Origin: JAHEFT01 sp963766195
GTDB taxonomy: Bacteria; Pseudomonadota; Gammaproteobacteria; Xanthomonadales; SZUA-36
Direction: 5' to 3'
Assembly (NCBI GenBank): GCA_963766195.1
Contig: CAVXYY010000001.1
Coordinates: 310,001 to 374,000 of the forward strand
DNA length: 64,000 nt
Each line of letters opens with the position of its first letter. Position 1 is the first letter of the stretch. The position numbers and the translations under genes are program-made. Under the pieces are notes generated by a model. That model was not told where the DNA came from and searched no databases. It saw only the letters and a list, made by a program, of their open reading frames with translations. Shown one piece after another: positions 52,799 through 60,746 of this stretch.

Positions 52799-53522
52799 AT
52801 CCCTGATCAAAACCGACATACCGACGCGGGAGCGCCTGATCTTCGCACTCGATGTTCCCGACCCGGGACGTGCCCGGCAACTGGTGGACACGCTGGGCGA
52901 CTCGGTTGTTTTTTACAAGCTGGGACTGGAATTTTTCCTTTCCGGCAGTTATTTCGAACTGGCTGAGGAACTGCGCGGGCGCGGCAAGAAAATTTTCGCC
53001 GACCTCAAGCTGTTTGACATTCCCGCCACCGTTGCCTCCGCGGTTCGTCAGCTGTCACGACACCACGTGCACTTCTGCACCGTCCACGGCAATGACGGCA
53101 TGTTGAAAGCGGCTGCAGACGCCAAGGGCGATATGAAGATCCTGGCCGTCACCGCGCTGACCAGCCTGGACCAGGGTGACCTGGATGACCTCGGCTTCCA
53201 GTGCGACGCCAGGACCCTGGTGTTGTCACGGGCGCGCCGGGCGCTGCAGCTCGGCTGTGACGGCGTCGTTTCATCCGGGCTCGAAGTGTCCGCGCTGCGC
53301 GCCTCCGTCGATCATGCCCTGATCACCGTGTGCCCCGGCATCCGTCCGGTCTTTAACGACGAAACGCCGGCCGGAGACGACCAGCAGCGCATCGCCACAC
53401 CGGCCAGCGCGATCTCAAATGGAGCCGACTACCTCGTGGTTGGCCGGCCGATCCGAGACGCCGCCGATCCGCGTGCCGCAGCCGAAGCCATCCAGCAGCA
53501 GATCGCCTCAGTCCTGCCCTAA
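52782..53522 (+). CDS. pyrF: Orotidine 5'-phosphate decarboxylase
   Basis: A 246-residue TIM-barrel enzyme making UMP. Its catalytic Asp-Lys-Asp region is IFADLKLFDIPATVASAVRQ, preceded by LIFALDVPDPGRA and followed by VTALTSLDQGDLDDLGF, VCPGIRPVFND and DYLVVGRPIRDAADP. The ATG at 52782 gives a length next to that of E. coli PyrF (245). It starts inside the upstream hydrolase gene, so the pair is translationally linked. A 760-bp REP-rich gap follows. Confidence 0.93.
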   Translation: MSKPIESLIKTDIPTRERLIFALDVPDPGRARQLVDTLGDSVVFYKLGLEFFLSGSYFELAEELRGRGKKIFADLKLFDIPATVASAVRQLSRHHVHFCTVHGNDGMLKAAADAKGDMKILAVTALTSLDQGDLDDLGFQCDARTLVLSRARRALQLGCDGVVSSGLEVSALRASVDHALITVCPGIRPVFNDETPAGDDQQRIATPASAISNGADYLVVGRPIRDAADPRAAAEAIQQQIASVLP

Positions 53523-53532
53523 TGGCCTTGCT

Positions 53533-54040
53533 GTAGGAGCGGATTCATCCGCGATTAGGCAACCCACTCCGAACCCCCGGCAGACGCGCTATTCCCCAGC
53601 GCCCTTTCTTAGCCGGCCCTGCGGGCTTCCCTCGATCAGGAACCCGCCTTAACGGGACCGGTCTGGACGGACTCCTGTCCGTTCAGCCCTCGATTTTCAT
53701 CCCTGAAAATCGCCCCTGGCGGAACCCTTCACTCGGCGGCTAAATGGGCGCTGGGAAACAGCCCGTCCGCCGGTTGCCCTTGGGCAGTGATCTCGCTCGC
53801 GGTGTGGAAGCAGCAGATGCCCGAGTATCGGCTTCGCCTCGAAATGCCGAGTGAAGCGAAAATCCAGGGACGATCGGGCGGGATGCCCGATCGAGGCCGC
53901 CCAGCACAGGATGTGCTGTAAGGCCGGCCCGTCAGGATTTTTGCTTCGCGAGGGGAGTCCCGCAGGGATCATTGAGCCGAAGAAGCCGGTACTTGGGCAT
54001 CTGCGGCTTTGGCACCATCGCCAGTAAGGCCGGCTCCCAC
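53533..54040. repeat. 508-bp expanded composite REP element
   Basis: The ends are REP arms (GTAGGAGCGGATTCATCCGC and GCCGGCTCCCAC). The core matches the 184-bp element at 541-724 in inverse orientation, but with two insertions. One (53637-53694, 58 bp) is flanked by an 8-bp duplication, CCCTCGAT. The other (53742-54008, 267 bp) is flanked by GCGGCT. The second insertion itself opens with GGGCGCTGGGAAACAGCCCG, which resembles the core of the compact element in the opposite orientation. No protein gene is supported inside. Confidence 0.85.
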
Positions 54041-54063
54041 CGAAATTCAGTGTCAATCAAAGC

Positions 54064-54092
54064 TTGCAATACCTAATCTTCTGCATTACGAT
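54064..54092 (+). promoter_or_regulatory. Candidate promoter upstream of plsB leader
   Basis: TTGCAA (54064-54069) and TACGAT (54087-54092) are separated by exactly 17 bp. Transcription would start near 54099, at the edge of the composite REP element. Confidence 0.5.
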
Positions 54093-54098
54093 AAGCCC

Positions 54099-54226
54099 GT
54101 AACCTCATAATAATGAATGAAAACAAATTGGTGACCTGCGAAGTTTATATCAACTAAGCAATTTTACGATCCTCTCCGGCTCTGCCGGATTTCCGGGCGG
54201 GTGCACTACCAGCCCGGATTTTTTTT
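54099..54226 (+). ncRNA. Candidate short transcript or attenuated leader before plsB
   Basis: Between the promoter at 54064-54092 and a strong terminator at 54192-54226 lies an RNA of about 128 nt. It contains a 14-codon ORF (MNEN...VYIN, 54113-54157) and a small hairpin CCGGCTCTGCCGG (54176-54188) that could compete with the terminator stem. This resembles a leader peptide and attenuator, or a free small RNA. plsB starts 59 bp after the terminator. Confidence 0.42.
54192..54226 (+). terminator. Rho-independent terminator upstream of plsB
   Basis: Stem TCCGGGC (54192-54198) pairs with GCCCGGA (54212-54218), followed by eight T. The 13-nt loop can add GGT/ACC pairing. It is one of the two strongest terminators in the window. 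Confidence 0.85.
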
Positions 54227-54285
54227 GCGCGAATCATTTAGAATAGTCAGTCTGAACCCCAGGGGCGTCTGATGAACCTTCACGG

Positions 54286-56811
54286 ATGAGCACAAACCTT
54301 CCAGATATTGGTTTCTTTTCAAAGCTGAAGCTGCGGTGGTTCCTGCTTTTAAGGGCGATATTGCATGGCTGGGTCAAGGCGCGCACCCTGCCGCAGCCCT
54401 TCGAAGATCTGCAGATCGACCTGGATAAACCGGTTTGCTACATCATCGACTCTTATTCCCTGTCTTCGTTGTTGATACTCGACCGTTCCTGCGAGGAACT
54501 GGGTTTGCCGAGACCGCTGTGGCCGATGCGCTCCCCGGAAATTCAGCAACCACGTTCCTACCTGGCATTGCGACGCAAGAAAGGCCTCTTCATTCGCCAC
54601 ACCGAAGTACGCAGACACTCTGCAACCCTCAAAGGACTGGTTGAAAAAGTCTGCGACGGAAAAGTGGCTGATATCCACCTTGTGCCGGTTACCGTGTTGA
54701 TCGGCCGCGCACCCGATAAGGAAACCGGCCTCGCAAAGATTTTTTTCACCGAGTCCTGGGACATCGGTGGACGGTTCTGGCGCCTGCTCAATTCGCTGGT
54801 GAACGGAAGACACACCATCGTTCAGTTCAGCAACCCGATTTCACTGCGGGCGCTGGCAGACGAAGACCTGGGAGCGCCGCGGAGCCTGCGAAAAGTTTCC
54901 CGCATCCTCCGGGTGCATTTCCAACGTGTTCGCAGCGCGGCCATCGGGCCGGACTTGTCCCACCGGCGCACCGTTATCGACGCCGTTTTGCGCAGCCCGC
55001 CGGTCAAGGCGGCGATTGAAGACCAGGCCAGGAAAGAAAAAACACCTGTTTACAAGGTATGGAAGCAGGCGCGTAAAGACGCCTTCGAAATTGCCGCCAA
55101 CTATTCCTATGCCTTTGTCCGCGTGGCCTCGTTTGCGCTCACCTGGTTCTGGAACAAAATCTATGATGGTGTTGAACTGCAGCACTTCCGTAAATTCCAG
55201 GAACTGGCCCCCAATTACGAGATCATCTACGTACCCTGTCACCGCAGCCACATCGACTATCTGCTGGTTTCCTATTTCGTTTACCACAACGGACTGGTGC
55301 CGCCGCATATAGCAGCAGGAGTCAACCTGAACCTGCCGGTTGTCGGACGCTTTGTGCGCAAAGGCGGCGCTTTTTTTCTGAGGCGCAGCTTTCGATCGCA
55401 GAAACTGTACTCGGCAGTATTTCACGAGTACCTCGCCCGCATTCTTTCCAACGGCACGGCCATCGAGTATTTCATTGAAGGCACGCGCAGCCGCACCGGC
55501 CGCCTGCTGCAGCCCAAAGGCGGCATGTTGTCGATGACCGTCCGAAGTTACCTGCGCACACCGGTCCGGCCGGTGATGTTTCAGCCGATTTATGTCGGTT
55601 ATGAGCGGCTGGTGGAGGGCAACAGCTACCTGGCGGAGTTGTCAGGTCAGAAGAAGAAATCCGAGACCCTCGGGGATTTGCTGAAAGTCTTCGGTGTCCT
55701 CAAGCAACGCTACGGCAAGGTCCACGTGAGTTTTGGCGAACCGGTATTCCTGGATGAAATGCTGGACCAGTTCGAACCGCGCTGGCGTGAAGTGAGCACG
55801 GGATCGTCAGAGCGCCCGCCGTGGCTCAACCCGCTGGTCGAACAGCTGGGGAATCAGATCATGACCGGCATCAACCGGGCCACGCATGTAAACCCGGTCA
55901 ACCTGCTGGCGGTGATTTTGCTGACCACCCGGAAGCTGGCCATGGGCCGGGCTGAGCTGTTGCAACAACTGGAGCTCTACCTGGGTCTGCTCGGTAACTG
56001 CCGTTATTCCGACCGCATCACTTTTACTGCCAAATCGCCGGCGGAAATCGTCAGCTACGGTATTCATCTGGGCATTGTCGTAAACCGGCAACACCCGCTT
56101 GGAGACATCATCGCCGTAGCCCCGACGCAGGCTGTTCTGCTGACCTATTTCCGCAACAACATTTCCCACCTGGTGGCTGTACCCTCGCTTATCGCGAGCT
56201 GTTTTCTGAACCGTAACAGGATTGCAATCGATCAGCTTCACCGCATCACGCGGTCGCTCTACCCGTTCCTCAAAGCCGAACTTTTCCTGCCCTGGGATGC
56301 AGAGGGTTTCAAACAGGCCGTGGATGATCAGGTGGCCTGGCTGGTGGGAGGTGGCCTGTTGTCGAAAATTGGTAAGGACGATGATGTGCTGCGACGTCCG
56401 CAAGCCGGCAGCGACAAGGAACAACAACTGCGCATCATGGGACAAACCCTGTTGCAGACGTTCGAACGTTATTTCATTACGGTCGCCATCCTCAACAGCA
56501 ACGGATCGGGCACCCTGACCCGCGGTGAACTGGAACGGCTCTGTTTCCTGACAGCCCAGCGATTGGCGCAGCTCAACGAATTCGCCGCGCCCGAATTTTC
56601 CGACCGTAACCTGTTCAAACAATTCATCGCGCTGCTGCGGGACGAGGAGATTATCTCGACCAACGAAGACGAGAAGCTTGAATTCAACGAAAAGATTCAG
56701 CAGTTAAGCAACGACGCCAAGTTCATTCTGAGCAAGGAAATACGCCACGGCATCCTGCGCGCCGCACCCCAGGTGCCGGGAGCCCAGTCTAAGCATCAAG
56801 ATCCGGAATAA
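54286..56811 (+). CDS. plsB: Glycerol-3-phosphate 1-O-acyltransferase PlsB
   Basis: An 841-residue membrane-associated enzyme that puts the first acyl chain on glycerol 3-phosphate. The acyltransferase blocks are VPCHRSHIDYLLVSYFVY (HX4D), GAFFLRRSFRSQKLYSAVF, YFIEGTRSRTGRLLQPKGGM and VMFQPIYVGYERLVEGNSYL. Length is close to E. coli PlsB (807). The 3' end overlaps the convergent YdcH gene by 23 bp. Together with the YihG-like protein at 32 kb, the window holds two phospholipid acyltransferases. Confidence 0.94.
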   Translation: MSTNLPDIGFFSKLKLRWFLLLRAILHGWVKARTLPQPFEDLQIDLDKPVCYIIDSYSLSSLLILDRSCEELGLPRPLWPMRSPEIQQPRSYLALRRKKGLFIRHTEVRRHSATLKGLVEKVCDGKVADIHLVPVTVLIGRAPDKETGLAKIFFTESWDIGGRFWRLLNSLVNGRHTIVQFSNPISLRALADEDLGAPRSLRKVSRILRVHFQRVRSAAIGPDLSHRRTVIDAVLRSPPVKAAIEDQARKEKTPVYKVWKQARKDAFEIAANYSYAFVRVASFALTWFWNKIYDGVELQHFRKFQELAPNYEIIYVPCHRSHIDYLLVSYFVYHNGLVPPHIAAGVNLNLPVVGRFVRKGGAFFLRRSFRSQKLYSAVFHEYLARILSNGTAIEYFIEGTRSRTGRLLQPKGGMLSMTVRSYLRTPVRPVMFQPIYVGYERLVEGNSYLAELSGQKKKSETLGDLLKVFGVLKQRYGKVHVSFGEPVFLDEMLDQFEPRWREVSTGSSERPPWLNPLVEQLGNQIMTGINRATHVNPVNLLAVILLTTRKLAMGRAELLQQLELYLGLLGNCRYSDRITFTAKSPAEIVSYGIHLGIVVNRQHPLGDIIAVAPTQAVLLTYFRNNISHLVAVPSLIASCFLNRNRIAIDQLHRITRSLYPFLKAELFLPWDAEGFKQAVDDQVAWLVGGGLLSKIGKDDDVLRRPQAGSDKEQQLRIMGQTLLQTFERYFITVAILNSNGSGTLTRGELERLCFLTAQRLAQLNEFAAPEFSDRNLFKQFIALLRDEEIISTNEDEKLEFNEKIQQLSNDAKFILSKEIRHGILRAAPQVPGAQSKHQDPE

Positions 56812-57001
56812 GCCTCGATTCCAGGTTAGCGATCCAGTCTTTCAATTTGAGCTTGCGCTTTTTCAGGCGGCGCAACTGCAATTGATCCACACCCGGATCT
56901 TCCGCCAGCCGCAGGATGGCCGTATCCAGGTCACGGTGTTCTTCTTTGAGTTCGGCAACCAGGCGTACGATCTCACCCGGATCCAGGCTGTTATTGTTCA
57001 C
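56789..57001 (-). CDS. YdcH / DUF465 family small protein
   Basis: A 70-residue charged helical protein, ending LKLKDWIANLESRLIPDLDA, with a heptad-like pattern consistent with a coiled coil. The family (YdcH) is widespread in Proteobacteria without an assigned role. It lies between plsB (convergent, overlapping) and ttcA (divergent). Confidence 0.85.
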   Translation of the reverse strand: MNNNSLDPGEIVRLVAELKEEHRDLDTAILRLAEDPGVDQLQLRRLKKRKLKLKDWIANLESRLIPDLDA

Positions 57002-57039
57002 GATACAAGGATAGTACAGAATTGACGTAAAATGCGCGG

Positions 57040-57909
57040 ATGATTACTGCAAAAAAGCGATATTCGGACAATAAGCTGACCAAGCGCCTGCAGCGCAACA
57101 CTGCGCAGGCCATCATCGATTTCAACATGATCGATGAGGGCGACCGCGTGATGGTCTGCCTTTCCGGCGGCAAGGACTCGTTCACCCTGCTGGACATCCT
57201 GCTGGCCCTGCAAAAACGGGCGCCGGTACGTTTCGAATTACTGGCCGTCAACCTGGATCAGAAACAGCCCGGCTTCCCGAAGAACGTCCTGCCGGACTAT
57301 GCAAAACAGATCGGTGTTCCTTTTCATGTCATTGAACAGGACACCTACAGCGTGGTGAAGCGCATCATTCCCGAAGGCAAAACAACGTGCAGCCTGTGCT
57401 CGCGTTTGCGCAGGGGGGCTTTGTACCGGTTTGCCGCGGAGAACGGAATCACCCGGATTGCACTCGGCCATCACCGCGATGACATCATCGAAACCCTGTT
57501 CCTCAACCTGTTTTACGGCGGCCGGATGAAAGCCATGCCTCCCAAACTGCGGTCAGACGGCGGTGAACACGTGGTGATCCGGCCCCTGGCGTATTGCAGC
57601 GAACAGGATATTTCGCGCTATGCCGAAACGCGGGCGTTTCCGATCATACCCTGCGACCTGTGCGGATCGCAGCCCAACCTGCAGCGCCAGGCCATCAAGG
57701 AAATGCTGGCGCTGTGGAAAAAGAAGCATCCCGGCAGGATCGAAAATATTTTCCGGGCGATCGGGAACGTCACGCCATCTCATCTCGCGGACCGCGAGCT
57801 ATTCGATTTCATCAACCTGGGAAACCCTGGAGAAGCAGAACCATGGACAGAAGAAAATTCGTCAAGACTGCCAGTATCGCAGGACTCGCCGGAACCGCTG
57901 GCCTTTTAA
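57040..57909 (+). CDS. ttcA: tRNA 2-thiocytidine biosynthesis protein TtcA
   Basis: A 289-residue PP-loop ATPase that thiolates cytidine 32 of certain tRNAs using an Fe-S cluster. The PP-loop is CLSGGKDSFTLLDILLAL. Cysteine pairs for the cluster are CSLCSRLRRG, with GHHRDDIIETLFLNLFYGG between and IIPCDLCGSQPNLQRQ after. The start at 57040 gives MITAKKRYSDNKLTKRLQRN. Its last 67 bases overlap the TRAP binding-protein gene in another frame. Confidence 0.94.
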   Translation: MITAKKRYSDNKLTKRLQRNTAQAIIDFNMIDEGDRVMVCLSGGKDSFTLLDILLALQKRAPVRFELLAVNLDQKQPGFPKNVLPDYAKQIGVPFHVIEQDTYSVVKRIIPEGKTTCSLCSRLRRGALYRFAAENGITRIALGHHRDDIIETLFLNLFYGGRMKAMPPKLRSDGGEHVVIRPLAYCSEQDISRYAETRAFPIIPCDLCGSQPNLQRQAIKEMLALWKKKHPGRIENIFRAIGNVTPSHLADRELFDFINLGNPGEAEPWTEENSSRLPVSQDSPEPLAF

Positions 57910-58958
57910 CTGCGTGCGCCAAACCGGCAGGCACCCAGGGCTGCGCGGACGACGGCACAACCGGAGGCTCTGAAACCTTCGAGTGGAAAATGGTAACCGC
58001 CTGGCCACGCGATTTCCCGGGGCTGGGCACCGGCGCCAACTTCCTGGCAAAAATCATCGGTGAGATGAGCGGCGGGCGCCTGACCATCAAGGTTTATGCC
58101 GGCAACGAACTGGTGCCCCCACTTGAGGTGTTCGACGCCGTTCAGCGCGGCACGGCTGAAATGGGACATGGCGCGGCCTACTACTGGAAAGGCAAAATTG
58201 CGGCTTCAGCGTTTTTCTCCGGCGTCCCTTTCGGCATGACCGCCAGCGAAATGAACGGGTGGTTTTACTACGGTGGCGGGCTGGAACTGTACCATGAGGC
58301 GTACGCTTCCGCGGGTATCATTCCCTATCTTACTGGCAATTCAGGCACTCAGATGGGCGGATGGTTCAACAAGCAGATCAACAGCGTTGATGACCTGAAA
58401 GGGCTGAAAATGCGCATCCCCGGTTTCGGTGGTGAAGTCCTGAAGCAGGTCGGTGGCACTCCGGTAAGTATCGCCCCCCCCGAAATATTTTCCGCTTTGC
58501 AAAACGGCGCGATCGACGCCACCGAATGGGTAGGCCCGATGAACGACCTGGCTCTCGGCCTGTTCGAGGCGGCGAAGTACTACTATTACCCCGGCTGGCA
58601 GGAGCCGGCCAGCGCGCTGGAAATGATCATCAATGCCGAGGCTTTCGCCACGCTGCCAGCCGACCTGCAGGCTATCGTGGTCAATGCCTGCAAAGCAGCC
58701 AACGTCGACATGCTGTCAGAATTCGAGGCGAAAAACGGGCAGGCTTTGAAGAACCTCGTCGAGGAACACAGTGTCGATCTGCGGCCGTTTCCGGATGAGG
58801 TACTGGCCGAATTGAAGCGGGCGTCCCTGGAAGTGATCGAGAAACAGGCCGCGGCCGACGAGATGTCGGGCAAGGTCTGGGCTGCCATGAAAACCTACAT
58901 GGATCAGATCCGCCCCTGGACAAAAATCGGTTCACAATATTTCGTTAACCACCGATAG
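57843..58958 (+). CDS. TRAP transporter substrate-binding protein (DctP/TakP family)
   Basis: A 371-residue periplasmic protein with a Tat-type signal (MDRRKFVKTASIAGLAGTAG) ending at LLTAC, so it may be a lipoprotein. The binding domain shows FEWKMVTAWPRDFPGLGTG, LTIKVYAGNELVPPLEVFDA, VQRGTAEMGHGAAYYW, GLKMRIPGFGGEVLKQVG and NGAIDATEWVGPMNDLALGL. The family includes TakP, which binds alpha-keto acids, and mannitol/chloroaromatic-type proteins. It overlaps ttcA by 67 bp. Its permease is convergent, not in the same operon. Confidence 0.9.
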   Translation: MDRRKFVKTASIAGLAGTAGLLTACAKPAGTQGCADDGTTGGSETFEWKMVTAWPRDFPGLGTGANFLAKIIGEMSGGRLTIKVYAGNELVPPLEVFDAVQRGTAEMGHGAAYYWKGKIAASAFFSGVPFGMTASEMNGWFYYGGGLELYHEAYASAGIIPYLTGNSGTQMGGWFNKQINSVDDLKGLKMRIPGFGGEVLKQVGGTPVSIAPPEIFSALQNGAIDATEWVGPMNDLALGLFEAAKYYYYPGWQEPASALEMIINAEAFATLPADLQAIVVNACKAANVDMLSEFEAKNGQALKNLVEEHSVDLRPFPDEVLAELKRASLEVIEKQAAADEMSGKVWAAMKTYMDQIRPWTKIGSQYFVNHR

Positions 58959-58980
58959 CGCCGCGGGTGTTGCGGCTGAC

Positions 58981-59020
58981 CCGCTTCATCCACTTCGAGT
59001 GAAGCAAGCGGTGGCTTTTT
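58981..59020. terminator. Possible terminator between convergent TRAP genes
   Basis: CCGCTT (58981-58986) pairs with AAGCGG (59006-59011), enclosing an inner CACT-TCG-AGTG hairpin, and a T-run follows at 59016-59020. It is placed between the binding-protein and permease genes. Confidence 0.4.
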
Positions 59021-60444
59021 CAGCCGGGATACACGACGCCCGGCAGCCAGGTCACCAGTGACGGCCAGACCGCCAGCAGGGCCAGCACCATGAGCTGGAT
59101 GGCAATGAAAGGGATAACGCCGCGATAGATCGCCGACGTCGGAACCGAATCCGGACAGACGCCCCGCAGATAGAACAGCGAAAACCCGAACGGCGGCGTC
59201 AGGAACGAGGTTTGCAGGTTCAGGGCAATCATCACACCCAGCCAGATCGGATCGAGACCCATCGCCATCAGTACCGGCCCCACGATGGGTACGACCACGA
59301 ACGTGATTTCGATGAAATCGAGCACAAACCCAAGCAGGAACATGACCATCATCACCAGCACCATGGCCGTGAAAACCCCGCCCGGCAAGGCTGCAAGAAA
59401 GTCGGAGATCATCTGGTCACCACCAAATCCGCGGAACACCAGGCTGAACAGGGAGGCGCCGATCAGGATCATGAAAACCATGGCGGTGATCCGCGTGGTC
59501 CGGTACACCACGTTTTTCAGTGTCTCCAGCGTAAAGTGGCCACCCAGCAGCGCCAGCAGCATGGCGCCGATCGCACCAACGGCGGCAGCCTCGGTGGGCG
59601 TGGCGATGCCGCCAAGAATGGAGCCGAGCACCGCGACGATCAAAAACAAGGGTCCGGAAGCCAACAGCAGCAGGCGTCCGAAACTCACCCGCTCATCGTC
59701 CGCGGCGCTGTCCGGCGGCATCAGCGCGGGCTTTGCCCGGGCCAGGATGGTGATATACAGCAGGTAGGCCATCACCAGGATCAACCCCGGAACCAGCGCC
59801 CCGGCGAAAAGCTCACCCACTGAAACCGTCTCGGGCCGGTAGTTACCCAGCTGCAGCTGGGCCTGCTGGTACGCATTGGAAAGCACATCCGCCAACATCA
59901 CCAGTACGATGGAAGGCGGAATGATCTGCCCCAGGGTGCCGGAAGCGCAGATGGTCCCGGCCGAAACCGCCGGGCTGTAGCCCTTGTTCAACATCGTGGG
60001 CAGCGAGATCAGGCCCATTGTCACGACGGTAGCGCCGACAATACCGGTGCTCGCAGCCATCATGGCGCCGACAATGACCACCGCAAGCCCCAGGCCTCCC
60101 GGCGTGCCGCGCATCAACTGCGCCAGCGACTGCAGCAGCTGGTCCGCCAGCTTCGAACGCTCGAGCATGACCCCCATGAACACGAAAATCGGCACCGCGA
60201 TCAACGTTTCGTTGGTCATGATGCCGTAAATGCGGTTCGGGAAGGCCTCCAGGAACACCGGGTCGAAGGTCCCCGCCATCACGCCGAGGCCGGCGAAAAT
60301 CAATGCAACGCCGGCCAGGGTGAACGCCACCGGGAAACCCGCCATCAACGCCAGGCCAATGGCGGCGAACAGGCCAAACGCCATCAAGCCTGCCATTCTG
60401 AACTGCCAATGCGTAAATTCATCTGGCGGAAATGGTACCACCAA
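59020..60444 (-). CDS. TRAP transporter large permease subunit (DctM)
   Basis: A 474-residue protein with about 12-13 hydrophobic segments. DctM motifs are VPIFVFMGVMLERSKLADQL, GLAVVIVGAMMAASTGIVGA, ASGTLGQIIPPSIVLVMLAD, GGIATPTEAAAVGAIGAM and NLQTSFLTPPFGFSLFYLRG. The first 16 residues before a second Met (60396) are unlike the family, so that may be the start. No DctQ small subunit lies upstream, where it usually is; the 302-bp gap there is AT-rich and has no ORF. Confidence 0.9.
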   Translation of the reverse strand: MVVPFPPDEFTHWQFRMAGLMAFGLFAAIGLALMAGFPVAFTLAGVALIFAGLGVMAGTFDPVFLEAFPNRIYGIMTNETLIAVPIFVFMGVMLERSKLADQLLQSLAQLMRGTPGGLGLAVVIVGAMMAASTGIVGATVVTMGLISLPTMLNKGYSPAVSAGTICASGTLGQIIPPSIVLVMLADVLSNAYQQAQLQLGNYRPETVSVGELFAGALVPGLILVMAYLLYITILARAKPALMPPDSAADDERVSFGRLLLLASGPLFLIVAVLGSILGGIATPTEAAAVGAIGAMLLALLGGHFTLETLKNVVYRTTRITAMVFMILIGASLFSLVFRGFGGDQMISDFLAALPGGVFTAMVLVMMVMFLLGFVLDFIEITFVVVPIVGPVLMAMGLDPIWLGVMIALNLQTSFLTPPFGFSLFYLRGVCPDSVPTSAIYRGVIPFIAIQLMVLALLAVWPSLVTWLPGVVYPG

Positions 60445-60453
60445 TGCAAATTT

Positions 60454-60660
60454 TTATGCACAGAATGGATGTGTCAAAAAATATCATCAACTTACGCAGA
60501 AACCAGTCAATTAAATTCCACGATATAATTTATATACACATTGATATAATAACATCATTATATTTTTCTGACTTTCACGTCAAAACTGAGGATCATTAAT
60601 CCTTCCAGCCCGGAGGGTCGGCCACCGGTGGTTACGCACAGAGTTATCCACAGGTAGATC
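60454..60660. other. AT-rich gap with DnaA-box cluster upstream of argS
   Basis: The 60445-60746 gap holds two perfect DnaA boxes (TTATGCACA at 60454, TTATCCACA at 60644) and two with one mismatch (TTATATACA at 60530, TTACGCACA at 60632), all on the plus strand. Between them is an AT-rich stretch with two GATATAAT direct repeats 21 bp apart (60522, 60543). GATC occurs at 60591 and 60657. It may be a replication-origin-like or DnaA-controlled region, or just the promoters of the divergent dctM and argS genes. No dnaA, dnaN or mnmG is in the window. Confidence 0.45.
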
Positions 60661-60746
60661 AAAGCTACTGCAAGACCTCCCAAGTGGTTTACAATAAGCC
60701 CGTTCCGCAGTCCCGTTCGAACCCCTACAGGGAAGAAAATCACCCC

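Noticed and set aside
54113..54157. 14-codon ORF before plsB as a real protein gene
   Set aside because: Too short to support without conservation and has no clear ribosome site; kept only as part of the leader candidate.
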